A stretch of 47,716 nt of DNA. Origin: Fuerstiella sp. GTDB lineage: Bacteria; Planctomycetota; Planctomycetia; Planctomycetales; Planctomycetaceae. Positions 1-10,120 of the stretch are shown here, piece by piece (within the stretch, counting starts at the first letter, position 1; each line of letters opens with the position of its first letter). A model generated the notes under the pieces. The model did no database searches. It was not told where the DNA came from and saw only the letters and a program-made list of their open reading frames with translations. The translations under genes and the position numbers were made by a program. Location: assembly GCA_029245955.1 (NCBI GenBank), contig JAQWOH010000035.1, positions 1 through 47,716 of the forward strand, given 5' to 3'.

Positions 1-2695
1 CGTCAAGACGTTCGCCGTCCGGGCTGGTGCTGTTTTCAGTCAGAAACAGAAACTGCGGCGAAGTCAGTGCGACAAGAAGTGCATCCTTCACGCTTTCCGT
101 GAAATCCTGTGATTCTGAAAACGAACTTTCATAAACGGCGAACAGGGAGGCGGCTTCCACATCCGAAACAGGTCGACGAAACGCGCGAGTCGCAAAGTTT
201 CGAATAACCTCTTTTGCATAAGCAGGCTGATCGTCTTTGCGGTTCGAGTTGATAAAGATCCGCTGGTGAGTCGCCGGTGGCCAGGTTTCGTAGTAAGGAC
301 CCTCGAACTCGACAGACCGGACCAGCATTCGCGGCATATCGCGACCATCGGTGTACTCACTGCGGATGCCGATCTCACGCACACCGGCCAGGTAATTATC
401 GTTGTCGTCCTGAACATCCGGGCTTGGGAAGTTGCCGATCGCTCCTTCAAAGACGTAACTCGTCAGGTCTGTATCAGGAACGGTCTGAGCCTTCCCAACC
501 TTAGTCAGCGTGCTGCCGCAGTCACGCCGCAGTCCAACGTGAACTCCTAGTCGTGGCGCTCGTTGCTCGAACGTTGCGAATTGTTTGCCATATTCAGAAG
601 CCTCATCCACACGGCTGAAGACGATGTGATGAGGATTTGCAGCTCCGCCGTAATTGGCTGTGACTTCGACCGCTCCAGCTGGCAGCCGCACCGTCAGAAA
701 TGCTGGCTGATGCAAAGTCCCTGTGAAATGCCTCTCGCCAATCTGCAGGTTAAGAGACTTTGGTTTTTCTGGTGGAGGCGGCAGGGCGAACTTTCGGCCG
801 GGATCGATCAGCGCCTGCAGTTCAGCAATGCCCAGGGCACGACGGAAAAAATGCACTTCATCAATCTCCCCCTTGAACTGCTGAGCGTCCTGAATTCGAC
901 CGATGTGCAAGTTGACTGCGGGGTTATCCAGGTTTGTCGGCGCAACTGTTCCGGCAGCAACTTTGTAGCCGTTGACAAATAAGTCAGTCTGTTCTGATCC
1001 GCGTCGGACGACAGCCGCTACGTGCTGCCACCTGTTCTTGCTGATGATTCCTGGCCGAGACATCACGGTGCCGTTGTGCTGGTTGGCTGCTTTGTATGTC
1101 TCAACCCGCAACACGCCCTGGTCGTTCGGCATGTCGAACACGAATCCCTGCTGGCCGTAACGGCCCAGGCAGACGATGCCGGCTTGCCGCAGTTCGGTCG
1201 GCCGGATCCACGCAGCGATTGTAAAGTCACCCTTGCCAACGTTCATTGATTCGTCACGGGGAATTACGACGGAATCTCCATCTCCATCCAGAGAAATTGC
1301 CTGACCGAACGGGGACTTTACAAACTTTGCATTGCCGGCAAGATGACCTTCTCGCTTTATGCTTTCCGGTCGTGAATTCGTGTCGCCATTAAGTGACCAG
1401 GCTCCGGCAAGTTTTTCTGACAGTTTCGAAGCATCGGAAGGGGTGGATTTCCCATGAGACGCTTCGAGATAAACGTCAATCTGATAAATTCCGGCTGCTT
1501 TAACATTCAGAGTATGCGTGAGATCGAGGTTGCTGACTGTCAATGATTCGTCAGCCGATTGATTGGCAGGATTTACTCCTGAATCAAGCAGCAGTCCGTC
1601 GTCATATTTTGCGGCTTTAACCGTTACGCGAAATTTTCCGTGGTCCGGTAATTCCCGCAGCGATATTTTGAAGTTGGCCTGAGGTCCATATGTGCTCTCA
1701 ATCTGAAAAAGTTCGGCACTGGGTACCGATGGTCTCAGCAGTAATCCCTCGGGAACGGTTTGGTACGCGAGTCCCTTGGGATATCCATCCTTTCCACGCA
1801 CGCAGGCAAAAACAGAGTGATAAATGCTGTCGTAGTCTCTCCAGCCGCGAACGGTCGAGTTTCCCTGGTAGCCCTCGTTGAATCGGTATTGCGTTTGCAT
1901 AATGAATGGATCGAAGTCGAATGGTTTATCAGCCATAAGCTGAGTGACCATGAAATCCGGATTTGCCAACAGACGATTATTCGCGCCCAGGATCAGTTGC
2001 TCGGGAAACGGCTTCGGATTGATGCCTGCTCCCAGAACCATTCGAAAGTTCTGAATTGATGGTTTTGCGTCAACATCAACAATGCAGCGGTCCAATGCCT
2101 TCTCAGCGACGTCGAAGTAGGCCTCGATTAAGAGCGGCGACAACTCCATCGTTTGTTTGTTGTTGAGGAACCCATCCTTCGACACTCCATCGGCAGGCAG
2201 AACATCAGTAAGGTTGTCTTCAAGCCCCAGCAGGTCGCGAATCGTATTCCTGTATTGTGCCACGGTCAGGCGGCGGACAGAACCATTCTTCTCGGCATTT
2301 CGGGATCTCGCTGTGACCAGCGTCTGCTGAATCCAGTCAACAAGCAATTGACGTTCTATAGCCGTTGGCTGAGGCTCGTCTTCCGGCGGCATCGCCTCGT
2401 CTTCAACCTGCTTCAGGATGTCTTTCCACAGAAACAGATGCCGATCTTCACGCGAACCATCCAACTGATCCAGGCGGACTCCCGCCTCCATTTTTTCTTC
2501 AGTGTGACAACGCACACAGAATTGCTGCAACAGAGGTTGAGCATGTTGGCTGAAGTTCGTTTGCCGGCCCGTGGAAGTCCTGTCGCCAGAACTGGCAGTC
2601 GCGGATGGTTCCTGTGCCAGGGACTGCGAAACGATTGCTGAAAGTATCGCGGATACCCGCAGCATCACGAATGAGAACGAAAGCTGGTACATCAT
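1..2695 (-). CDS. Secreted planctomycete-type cytochrome c (PSCyt/DUF1587) protein with LamG insert, C-terminus beyond window
   Basis: An open frame runs without a stop from ATG 2695 to the left edge, about 898 codons; the frame was checked at several points, so this is one gene missing its C-terminus. Residues 1-28 look like a signal peptide ending SQSLAQ. One c-type heme motif, CVRCH, lies at about 60-64. Residues about 135-200 resemble DUF1587 ([18 protein letters not shown]). About 465-620 is a LamG/concanavalin-like sandwich ([32 protein letters not shown]). Near 838 is a DUF1595-like FRRPVSDVE stretch; DUF1592/1588/1585 would be expected off the edge. The family consists of extracytoplasmic heme proteins abundant in planctomycetes, of unproven substrate. 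The LamG insert suggests polysaccharide or cell-surface binding (inference). ATG 2692 is an equally possible start. Confidence 0.88.
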   Translation of the reverse strand, partial: MMYQLSFSFVMLRVSAILSAIVSQSLAQEPSATASSGDRTSTGRQTNFSQHAQPLLQQFCVRCHTEEKMEAGVRLDQLDGSREDRHLFLWKDILKQVEDEAMPPEDEPQPTAIERQLLVDWIQQTLVTARSRNAEKNGSVRRLTVAQYRNTIRDLLGLEDNLTDVLPADGVSKDGFLNNKQTMELSPLLIEAYFDVAEKALDRCIVDVDAKPSIQNFRMVLGAGINPKPFPEQLILGANNRLLANPDFMVTQLMADKPFDFDPFIMQTQYRFNEGYQGNSTVRGWRDYDSIYHSVFACVRGKDGYPKGLAYQTVPEGLLLRPSVPSAELFQIESTYGPQANFKISLRELPDHGKFRVTVKAAKYDDGLLLDSGVNPANQSADESLTVSNLDLTHTLNVKAAGIYQIDVYLEASHGKSTPSDASKLSEKLAGAWSLNGDTNSRPESIKREGHLAGNAKFVKSPFGQAISLDGDGDSVVIPRDESMNVGKGDFTIAAWIRPTELRQAGIVCLGRYGQQGFVFDMPNDQGVLRVETYKAANQHNGTVMSRPGIISKNRWQHVAAVVRRGSEQTDLFVNGYKVAAGTVAPTNLDNPAVNLHIGRIQDAQQFKGEIDEVHFFRRALGIAELQALIDPGRKFALPPPPEKPKSLNLQIGERHFTGTLHQPAFLTVRLPAGAVEVTANYGGAANPHHIVFSRVDEASEYGKQFATFEQRAPRLGVHVGLRRDCGSTLTKVGKAQTVPDTDLTSYVFEGAIGNFPSPDVQDDNDNYLAGVREIGIRSEYTDGRDMPRMLVRSVEFEGPYYETWPPATHQRIFINSNRKDDQPAYAKEVIRNFATRAFRRPVSDVEAASLFAVYESSFSESQDFTESVKDALLVALTSPQFLFLTENSTSPDGERLD

Positions 2696-2765
2696 GATCG
2701 CCTGATTGTAACGACCAATCCCGACCGTTGCGCGGCCGGTCCCGCATGCGCCGATTTCGCAACCA

Positions 2766-3224
2766 CTAATTTGTGCAGTGAGCTCCGGTTTCGGTAGATT
2801 CCTGTTCGCAGCAGCCCGTGGCACACGGAACGGCTTTCCATTCACAAACGCACTTTGTGCCGCATTCGTATTCAACTTTCTTGTATGTGTTCACGTGACG
2901 AATTCGACAGGTCGTCAGCCTGGAACACAGTTTTTGCAGCAGTCCGCTGTTGCAACAGTCGTCATCGCAACAGCCGTCAGCGGCCACTCCACGGAAACAC
3001 CGGCTCAGTCGGCAGCAGGGCAATGTGATCGGAGGAATACAGACAGCCTTGCACTGTGTCTGGTAGCAGTGCCGTTTGATTTTTTCCGTCTTGTATTCCG
3101 GCTGGCAGCACAGACGACAGGATTCCGCACAGTCAGACGACATGTACGCACCGCATTCGGCGAACGCAGGACAGTTGATATACATCAAGGCCACGAACAG
3201 CGTGCCGGTTCTGAACAATGACAT
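2766..3224 (-). CDS. Secreted cysteine-rich protein (24 Cys in mature part)
   Basis: The start is ATG 3224, chosen because AGGAG lies 7 bases upstream (3232-3236); a longer frame to 3275 has no such site. The 152-residue product opens with a signal peptide ([21 protein letters not shown]). The mature part of about 130 residues has 24 cysteines, many as CC pairs (LCC, PCC, GCC, DCC, GCC), plus an acidic-cysteine cluster CCDDDCC and a charged stretch [16 protein letters not shown]. No heme CxxCH motif or catalytic signature is visible. It could be a disulfide-bonded surface or matrix protein, or a metal binder. I do not recognise a named family. It stands alone, about 70 bases upstream of the heme protein gene on the same strand. 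Confidence 0.75.
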   Translation of the reverse strand: MSLFRTGTLFVALMYINCPAFAECGAYMSSDCAESCRLCCQPEYKTEKIKRHCYQTQCKAVCIPPITLPCCRLSRCFRGVAADGCCDDDCCNSGLLQKLCSRLTTCRIRHVNTYKKVEYECGTKCVCEWKAVPCATGCCEQESTETGAHCTN

Positions 3225-3702
3225 GAAATAACTCCTGCTTTCAATTCCGCAGTCCATTTGAGAAGCCGACGGCAATGTCGTTCAGCCGGTTCCGCATCCA
3301 CACTGAATTGCACAACTCAAATCGCGTGGAAAGAACACTAACGCTGTTCTCGCCCGTATTATGCGATTAATCGGTACATCACGCGGTACGAATTGTGGGC
3401 TTCACACCGGGAGAATCAAACCTTAACACTGCCAGGCCGCTCGTAACGGCTGTTCAGGGAATGTGAGTCATTATCGTTCCGGCAATGATACGGTTCCTTG
3501 CGGTTACGTTGACTTTAAGCACGCTGGGGCTGATGCCGTCTGTGGAACCGAAGTAATTCACTAAAGTTGCGACCAGCGACAGAATCGACGCCGTGCGGTC
3601 CCTCGGAACGCGTCACCTGGTTTGCCCGCAGGAAGGATACATGCCCTCCGCAATTCTATGGAGTCGTGACCGACAGTCCTGGCCGGAATCCGTACTGACT
3701 CT
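3225..3702. other. Gene-free intergenic stretch
   Basis: About 480 bases between the Cys-rich protein gene and the stop of the nitrilase-family gene. Apart from the AGGAG ribosome site at 3232-3236 I see no convincing ORF, hairpin or repeat. Confidence 0.5.
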
Positions 3703-4662
3703 TTACCGGTCCCTGTACTTCAGCTTCCATCCGGGTTCTGTCACCGGTGACGCAGACGACGGCCTGACCAGTTCGTCGTACAACTCCGGACGTCGAGCTC
3801 TCAGGTAACGCTGCCCACTGCTGTGTTTCACCGCTTCATCCGTGCACAGGCCAATGACGACTTCATCCCCCAGTCGGTTGCATTCCACAACAATCTCTCC
3901 GAACGGGTCAAGAATCATTGAGTTGCCGTTGCGTACCTGTCCGTCATCAAGGCCGATCGGATTCGTGAACACACCGTAGACACCGTTCTCGTACAGACGT
4001 GTCGGCAACCAGCGCATCAACCAGCCACGTCCCTTTGGCCCCCAAAGTTCCTGCCGCAGCCTCGCGGGATCGCGTTCGCGATTGTGCCACAGCGCAGGAT
4101 CGACAAGTCCGCGACCGGGCATGACGGACGGCAGGCACCCGGTGACGTGTGGCATGAAAAGGATTTCGGCCCCTTTGAGAACAGTAACGCGAACGTTTTC
4201 CGCAAGATTGTTGTCATAACAAATCAGTATTCCGCAACGACACCCCATGAGATCGAACACCACAAATTCGCTGCCTGACGACAGAAAGGGATTCACGAAG
4301 GCGTGCAGTTTACTGAATCGGGCAACCAGTCGATCACCGTCGACGCAGACGTAGGTGTTGAAGATGTCAGTTCCCCGCAGCTCAAACAAGCCTGCCAGGA
4401 TCGGGACACCGCATTCCTGGGAAATCTTCATCAGTTCACGCACACTGGGCCCGTCCGGCACCGGTTCGGCAAGATCTCGCAGTTGATCCCTGCTGAATTG
4501 CTGAACGAATGTATATGCCGAGATACAGCATTCGTGAAAGCTGACGACTTCGGCTCCGCCTGCAACGGCTGTTTTCGTCAGCTCACGAATGCGGGACAGG
4601 TTGAATTCCTTATCGTCGTTTCGGTGTTCGAACTGAGCGGCTGCAATCCGGATATCCCGCAT
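3703..4662 (-). CDS. Carbon-nitrogen hydrolase (nitrilase superfamily)
   Basis: This 319-residue hydrolase shows the complete Glu-Lys-Cys triad of the nitrilase superfamily: E44 in SFHECC, K118 in FSKLHAF and C148 in GILICYDNN (numbering from ATG 4662). Members cleave nonpeptide C-N bonds in nitriles, amides or carbamoyl compounds; the substrate cannot be read here. The Cys is followed by DNN rather than the RFPE-like residues of many members. A longer frame from TTG 4710 would overlap the stop of the transglutaminase gene by four bases and add 16 residues. I prefer ATG 4662 because it puts RIAAAQF at the usual distance from the start, but translational coupling from TTG 4710 is possible. Last gene of the DUF58-transglutaminase operon; probably cytosolic. 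Confidence 0.88.
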   Translation of the reverse strand: MRDIRIAAAQFEHRNDDKEFNLSRIRELTKTAVAGGAEVVSFHECCISAYTFVQQFSRDQLRDLAEPVPDGPSVRELMKISQECGVPILAGLFELRGTDIFNTYVCVDGDRLVARFSKLHAFVNPFLSSGSEFVVFDLMGCRCGILICYDNNLAENVRVTVLKGAEILFMPHVTGCLPSVMPGRGLVDPALWHNRERDPARLRQELWGPKGRGWLMRWLPTRLYENGVYGVFTNPIGLDDGQVRNGNSMILDPFGEIVVECNRLGDEVVIGLCTDEAVKHSSGQRYLRARRPELYDELVRPSSASPVTEPGWKLKYRDR

Positions 4663-4706
4663 GCGTGCTGACTTTCGTATCGGTTGAGGCGCGGTTTCAT
4701 ATGCGG

Positions 4707-7181
4707 TCAAACTGTTGCCGGCTGAACTTCAGATTCATCGGGAAGCGACCCGGCAGGCACTGTTTGCGACGGCTGTCCGGCCGACAGTAACTCACTAAAT
4801 CGCACAACGTCGCCGCGCACGCTCATCACGACTTCCGGCTTCAGAATCTCAGCACCGAATCTTACTCGATTAAAGACATTAGCGATGCGGTACGGCAGTA
4901 CTTTGTCGTCAACCGATACAAGATACCCGTCGAAGAAATCGGCGGCGGCCGACGCGTTTTCCTGTGCTGTCCTGTGATCAGGCAGTGGTAACCCATGTCG
5001 CAAACACAGGCCTCGAAAGTTTTCATAAAACCTGACCACACTTCGCTGCTGACGTCTGTCAGGGCGTATCCAGTCCATGAACCGACGCAACGGTGAGAGA
5101 AGCCAGCTGCCGGGATTCTGACGAATGACGAGACCCACGATCAGCAGGATCACAAATGTAGCGATTCCCGTCTGCGGGCTGAACCATTTACCGGGCTGCA
5201 GGACAACTTCCTGATAGAATATGACCAGGGTGGCCCACAGCCCCTGCTCACGAATTGTGGCCAGGGCGTTCTTGCCTGAATCCAGCCACGGGCGGACCAT
5301 GGCTTCCTGTCGCTGTGGACTCATTTTGTGAATCATATCGAACCAGTTATCACTGAAGGCGAGACGCAGATCTGACCACCAGTCGAATGTTCGTGCCTGA
5401 GTGACTCCTTCCCGGCGGGCAGTCGCCGGAGTGGGATCCAGTGTTTCCCACGCGTAATCCACGTAAACCTCCACCCACGTGTGAGCATGTTTTTGCTTGA
5501 CTTCTGAGCGACCGGAAACGGTGTTCACTTCGCTGCCTTTGTATCCATTGACGACTCGGGCAGGTACGTCCAGGACCTGGAGCATTAGAGTACAGGCGGA
5601 CGCAAAATACTCGCAGTGCCCAACTTTTCGGTTGAACAGAAAATCTTCGACCGGGTCCAGGTCCTGGTCGACGACGTCGGCAGTTAATGAATAAGTGTAG
5701 ATCCCCGATGTATTGAGATAGGCGAAGACGCGTTCGACACGCTGGCGCACAGACAAGACACTGCCGTCGTCCATTGCACATAGTTCGACGGCCTGCCGGG
5801 CCAGCCTCGGTAATGAAGTTTCCAGACCACGTGTGATATAAGAGGTCTTTGCATATTCGTGTTCCTTTCGTTCCCGCGGCGTTGCTGGCAGCATGGTTTC
5901 GATGGCGTTCAGGAATTCGCCGTAGTCTCGCTGACTTTTGTCTGGGCCGTGAACTCGACGATTCGGTTCTTCCACACACCAGACTTCAAAACTTAGGGGT
6001 TCAGACCGTGATCTGTCTTCGTGAATATCGTGAATCAGAGAATACGAAAACCGTCGCTGATTGATTCTTCCCTTGCGTTCCCGAATTCGAGCATTGACCG
6101 CAGGTACGGGAGCGAATGCAAACGTGCGGATGGGGGGATCCTGCGTGATATGAACCCGAAAATCCACCTGTCCGGGCCGCGCTTCGTACTGTCGATGTTC
6201 TGAATCGCTGCCGCTGCGTCCCTGAGTACTGCCTGGCGTCCATCGGCCGCCGTTGTAGTGCCCCAGCGCGTTGCCGCGAAACAGGATTTCGTCCATTTTC
6301 ATGGCCGAAGCAAACCTGTCCGGCGCGACAGCAGCGCCACTGTCCATCTTCGTAATCTGGAACTGCAGTACGCGGGCGTCCGACTGCATGATCTCGCCGA
6401 TCTCTCCGAGTTCCACATTGTCGGTGAAGCCGGTCTGGTGCGTAAGTGCATTGCGGGATGGCTGCAACTGTGGCAATGTCCCCTGATTGACCCAGACGCG
6501 AGGAAAGGCAACGAATGCAACCATCGCGACGCACAACGACGAAACAAATGCGAATCCAACGATGGCTCTGAACCGCCAGCCGATCCAGCGTTCATCTGCG
6601 TCCACCTGAAGCCCGTTACGAACCAACAGCCGACTGGAAGCCCCCCCCGTATCTGCAACCACATTAAGACTGTCTTCGACACCATCGGAAGAACGTGCCA
6701 GCCGCAGTTGAGCACGATAGAGTGAAAACACAGACAATGTCCACAGCATCAACAGCAGCATGAAGACAAGTGCCGCACCGAAAGACGGATCGGTGGTCAG
6801 CACGGAGGCCACCGAAATCTGCAGAACACTTAACGCCGTCAGCCACCAGAATTGACGGATTCCTTTTTGCAACAGCAGTATGACCCAGGTGATATAGACC
6901 AGCAGATGAGCGCCTGCCAGCAGTTTTTCCAGCAGGTCGCCTTCCCGCAATTCAATGGTCGCGGCGACGAACGCAACGATTCCCAGTGCGTTCGCCCCGA
7001 GAAGAGACAGTCGAATCAATTTTTTTCTGTCCACAAGAATGTACGCCAGGACCGCGACGACAGGCGTAAACGCGGTTGGCCAAGTGTTTTCTTCCGCATT
7101 CGCCAGAATCAGTGATGCCACCGATACACAGAACACGATGCTGCGCAGGAACGTCGTTTCAATGTTGACTGGCTTCTTCAT
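4707..7181 (-). CDS. TgpA-like membrane transglutaminase
   Basis: The 824-residue protein begins with about six hydrophobic segments (residues about 10-155), as in DUF3488/TgpA proteins, then a large extracytoplasmic part and another membrane segment near residue 665. The transglutaminase/protease-like core has the expected triad: Cys in VGHCEYFASAC (about 522), His in HAHTWVEVYVDYAW (about 567) and Asp in TLDPTP (about 581). The ATG overlaps the TGA of the DUF58 gene as ATGA (7178-7181), so the two are translationally coupled. DUF58-transglutaminase pairs are common in bacteria and are usually inferred to act in envelope protein processing; the substrate is unknown. A run of eight G on the coding strand (6641-6648, encoding TGGA) is a potential slippage site. 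Confidence 0.93.
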   Translation of the reverse strand: MKKPVNIETTFLRSIVFCVSVASLILANAEENTWPTAFTPVVAVLAYILVDRKKLIRLSLLGANALGIVAFVAATIELREGDLLEKLLAGAHLLVYITWVILLLQKGIRQFWWLTALSVLQISVASVLTTDPSFGAALVFMLLLMLWTLSVFSLYRAQLRLARSSDGVEDSLNVVADTGGASSRLLVRNGLQVDADERWIGWRFRAIVGFAFVSSLCVAMVAFVAFPRVWVNQGTLPQLQPSRNALTHQTGFTDNVELGEIGEIMQSDARVLQFQITKMDSGAAVAPDRFASAMKMDEILFRGNALGHYNGGRWTPGSTQGRSGSDSEHRQYEARPGQVDFRVHITQDPPIRTFAFAPVPAVNARIRERKGRINQRRFSYSLIHDIHEDRSRSEPLSFEVWCVEEPNRRVHGPDKSQRDYGEFLNAIETMLPATPRERKEHEYAKTSYITRGLETSLPRLARQAVELCAMDDGSVLSVRQRVERVFAYLNTSGIYTYSLTADVVDQDLDPVEDFLFNRKVGHCEYFASACTLMLQVLDVPARVVNGYKGSEVNTVSGRSEVKQKHAHTWVEVYVDYAWETLDPTPATARREGVTQARTFDWWSDLRLAFSDNWFDMIHKMSPQRQEAMVRPWLDSGKNALATIREQGLWATLVIFYQEVVLQPGKWFSPQTGIATFVILLIVGLVIRQNPGSWLLSPLRRFMDWIRPDRRQQRSVVRFYENFRGLCLRHGLPLPDHRTAQENASAAADFFDGYLVSVDDKVLPYRIANVFNRVRFGAEILKPEVVMSVRGDVVRFSELLSAGQPSQTVPAGSLPDESEVQPATV

Positions 7182-8707
7182 GCGGGCTCCTCTACCGGTG
7201 GCCGCGCGGAGTTCTCTGCGATCAGAGAACGAATATCGCTGGTATTCCGGTGAGAGGAGCTTGCCAGCGTCGATCGTCGATCGTCCGTGGAATCATCGGA
7301 CAGTGTCATGACGCCGGCCATTGCTGCCAGCGATGCCTCAATAATTGTCGTGTGCGATAAAAGATCAAGCCGCTCGGAATCGGATTCCCGTGAGACCCTG
7401 TCGAGTGCATCTGTGGCTTCCAAAGGGCGAGGCGTAATCAGGATGATTCGCTCATCGTATAACGCGTGCTCAGACACAACCCTGTTTAGGACGTCTTCCA
7501 GGCTTGCCTTGGCGGACGGCTGACACATCGCCAGCGCATCCAGGGCCTGTTCCCGAAAAACGCCCGGTGAACGACTCGGTACCAGACACGATTTCTTTGC
7601 GGCGATGGCCAGCAGATAATGACCACCCGATGAAGACTTCGTTTGTTCGACACAGATCGTCGTGGCCAGACTGATCGCCATTTCAATGGTTTCACCGTCC
7701 CACGCGGCGGATTTCGGAAGATCCAGAATCACCAGCGAATCTGCGTGGCGATTCTGTTGATGTTCCCGAATCATCAGCTGGCCCCGTTTGGCAGTCGACT
7801 TCCAGTGAATTGAGCGGGGATTGTCACCCGAACGGAATTCGCGAATGCGGTGAAACTCGTCGTCAAACAAGCCCATTCTCAACTGCGCACGTTTACTGGC
7901 TTCGGACAGTTCCTTTTGCTGCCTCTGCCAGTCTGGAAGCAGCGTGCCCACTCTCGGATGCACGATCAATACTGACGTCTGCGAATCGATCTGTCCCCGT
8001 TCGCCGATGCCAAGCGGAAAACGCGAACTGACACGTATTGGACCCAGTTGATACTGACCTCGGTCTGCGAATCGCAGCTGATACCGGCCAGTCCGTGAAT
8101 CGCGGGCCGGAATCCGCAGATACGTTACCGTTCCTTCTTCGTCACGACTGCCTCTGGACAGCTTGCCGCCGGAAACGCGGTCACGCACTTCGAGCATGTG
8201 CGATGCCAAAAAGCGTTTCCCGTTGCTGACTTCAATTTCAACGACAACAAATTCGCCAACCATGGCCCGGCGAGGCACGCGCCTTGTCAGGGAAACCTTT
8301 TTAAGCATGACGTAAACAATCCAACCGTTCAGAACGAACGGTCCGGCCATCATGCCAAAGACCAGCAATGGCATGTTCCGATGCCCCAGCAACGCACCCA
8401 CAGCAAGTGTCAGCATGATGGCAAGGTAAACTACGCCCTCTCTTGGAATAACCACCCGCGAACGTTTTCCCGCACGTGTCAGCAACCGGCTGAGCTGTCG
8501 TCCGAACAGTACGTTGCCTGTGCCGAGCAGCAGGGTGATTACAGCAAGGATGATCAGTACCTGCTGCGAAAGAGTGCCGAACTCAGGAAACTGAATTGGC
8601 AGTACGAAGGCACCAAGGAAGCAGGCGAACGATGCCAGCAGCTGCGTCAGCGCAGTGGCGCTCAGCGAAAACGACGGACGAAACGGGTTGCCTGCAGTTG
8701 ATGACAT
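7178..8707 (-). CDS. DUF58 domain-containing membrane protein
   Basis: 509 residues from ATG 8707. Hydrophobic segments lie near residues 18-40, 48-65, 90-108 and 115-135, followed by a soluble region. The DUF58 signature is present at about 275-320: FDDEFHRIREFRSGDNPRSI, then HWKSTAKRGQLMIREHQQ, followed by a VWA-like strand SLVILDLPKS. DUF58 proteins usually sit beside a MoxR AAA ATPase and a transglutaminase. Here the transglutaminase follows directly (ATGA overlap) but no MoxR gene is in the flanking sequence; the next gene upstream is an SDR. The C-terminal 60 residues are Ser/Asp-rich and low in complexity. Confidence 0.9.
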   Translation of the reverse strand: MSSTAGNPFRPSFSLSATALTQLLASFACFLGAFVLPIQFPEFGTLSQQVLIILAVITLLLGTGNVLFGRQLSRLLTRAGKRSRVVIPREGVVYLAIMLTLAVGALLGHRNMPLLVFGMMAGPFVLNGWIVYVMLKKVSLTRRVPRRAMVGEFVVVEIEVSNGKRFLASHMLEVRDRVSGGKLSRGSRDEEGTVTYLRIPARDSRTGRYQLRFADRGQYQLGPIRVSSRFPLGIGERGQIDSQTSVLIVHPRVGTLLPDWQRQQKELSEASKRAQLRMGLFDDEFHRIREFRSGDNPRSIHWKSTAKRGQLMIREHQQNRHADSLVILDLPKSAAWDGETIEMAISLATTICVEQTKSSSGGHYLLAIAAKKSCLVPSRSPGVFREQALDALAMCQPSAKASLEDVLNRVVSEHALYDERIILITPRPLEATDALDRVSRESDSERLDLLSHTTIIEASLAAMAGVMTLSDDSTDDRRSTLASSSHRNTSDIRSLIAENSARPPVEEPA

Positions 8708-8961
8708 ACATCAGGTTTCGGATACAGCATGGTGCCAGAAGTCAGACGCGACTAACAGCCTCGGACATAAAGTGATCCACGATACGGGAACGATGGCGGC
8801 CGGTTTTTTGTCTGTTAACTTACAATCATTCCATGTGCGATCCCTCTATCAGTCCTGTACAGAATTTGTCAGTGATCGCTGTGACACATCCTTCGACCGG
8901 CTCTGATCCGCAACGAGGACCGTTTGTCTGTGGCAGATCTTCGACTGTTCTTCCCTTACCC

Positions 8962-9717
8962 TTACCCTCGTCCGACAAGCGGCATCTTCGTAGCCATCAC
9001 AGTGATGAACGGGACATTAGCGTCCAGTGGCAGCTGCGCCATATAGACAACAGCATCCGCAATGTGGCTTACGTCAATCGTGGGTTCGGGGGCGAGGGAG
9101 CCGTTAGCCTGGGGAACACCGGCGCTCATTCGTGAGGTCATGTCGGTGCCGGCGTTGCCGATGTCAATCTGGCCGCATGCGATATTGTACTTGCGGCCAT
9201 CCAGTGAAGACGATTTGGTCAGTCCGGTAATAGCATGTTTCGTAGACGTGTACGGCGCAGAATTGGGACGTGGAGACAGCGCCGAAATTGAACCGTTGTT
9301 AATGATGCGTCCACCAGCAGGGCTCTGGTCCTTCATGTGCCGAAAGGCTGCCTGAGTACACAGAAATGCGCCCGTCAGATTTACATTTACCACCTGTTGC
9401 CAGCGTGCAAAAGAGATGTCTTCGAGCAAATCCGCCGGAGCACTGACACCGGCGTTGTTGAACAACACGTCGACTCGCCCAAAGGTCGAACTCGTGACTG
9501 CAAACAACTGCTCGACCGAGGCTGGATCTGTTACATCCGTTGGAATCACAGTCGCCGCGTCAGATGTGTCAGCCAACGAACGAGTTTCCTCAAGCGCATC
9601 CTGCCGACGCCCGGCGAGCCCGACACGAAACCCTGCTTTCAACAAAGCCAGACTCACTGCACGGCCAATCCCGCTACCCGCACCGGTTACGATTACAACT
9701 CCTGATGACTCACTCAA
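8962..9717 (-). CDS. SDR family NAD(P)-dependent oxidoreductase
   Basis: 251 residues of a classical short-chain dehydrogenase. The cofactor motif TGAGSGIG is at residues 11-18, NNAG at about 90, the catalytic Ser in [10 protein letters not shown] and the YxxxK pair in YTSTK at about 160. The acidic residue expected for NAD preference is replaced by the AGRR stretch after strand 2, which favours NADP (inference). The start appears to be TTG 9717, with GGGAAA about 10 bases upstream; no in-frame ATG lies before the glycine motif. Substrate unknown. It is monocistronic, about 250 bases from the DUF58 gene downstream on the same strand. Confidence 0.88.
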   Translation of the reverse strand: MSESSGVVIVTGAGSGIGRAVSLALLKAGFRVGLAGRRQDALEETRSLADTSDAATVIPTDVTDPASVEQLFAVTSSTFGRVDVLFNNAGVSAPADLLEDISFARWQQVVNVNLTGAFLCTQAAFRHMKDQSPAGGRIINNGSISALSPRPNSAPYTSTKHAITGLTKSSSLDGRKYNIACGQIDIGNAGTDMTSRMSAGVPQANGSLAPEPTIDVSHIADAVVYMAQLPLDANVPFITVMATKMPLVGRG

Positions 9718-9738
9718 TTTTCTTATTTCCCGTTGTAC

Positions 9739-9918
9739 ATGATGTCTGATTCTGATGATCGCGATCTAAAGTTATACACGATTCCCCACGCAGCGGCGAA
9801 GCCGCAGCCTCATTTGGTCGCGCTTGCGAATCCACCGCACCACGATCCGCAGGGGCCGTTTCGCCACAGGACGATGATGTCGCCCAGTTTGATACTCACG
9901 TCTGCGATGTGGCATTGA
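9739..9918 (+). CDS. Possible small protein (uncertain)
   Basis: A 59-codon frame from ATG 9739 lies in the roughly 400-base gap between divergent genes. The product is hydrophilic, rich in His and Pro ([12 protein letters not shown]) and has no recognised domain. No clear ribosome site precedes it. An opposing frame on the minus strand (9810-10010, TTG start, ending [16 protein letters not shown]) has equally plausible codon use, so at most one is likely real. Low confidence. Confidence 0.2.
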   Translation: MMSDSDDRDLKLYTIPHAAAKPQPHLVALANPPHHDPQGPFRHRTMMSPSLILTSAMWH

Positions 9919-10120
9919 TCACCGTAATTGGACTCCCCTGAACCTCCGCATTTCGCGTCTGACGGAATCCCCGATTCGGAAATGTGGGTTGCAAACTGTT
10001 TTGGTGACAAGACTTATGGGGAATTCTAATATCTTCGTTTTTGCGGGAACCTTGGCAACGCCTGAGCGTCTCAGTGTGGTGCTTTCTCCCGCCCCGCCGT
10101 TGCCCGCCTGCTACGAATCA

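Noticed and set aside
2499..2762. 87-codon minus-strand ORF near the heme protein start
   Set aside because: It overlaps the signal peptide and heme motif region of the large gene in a different frame.
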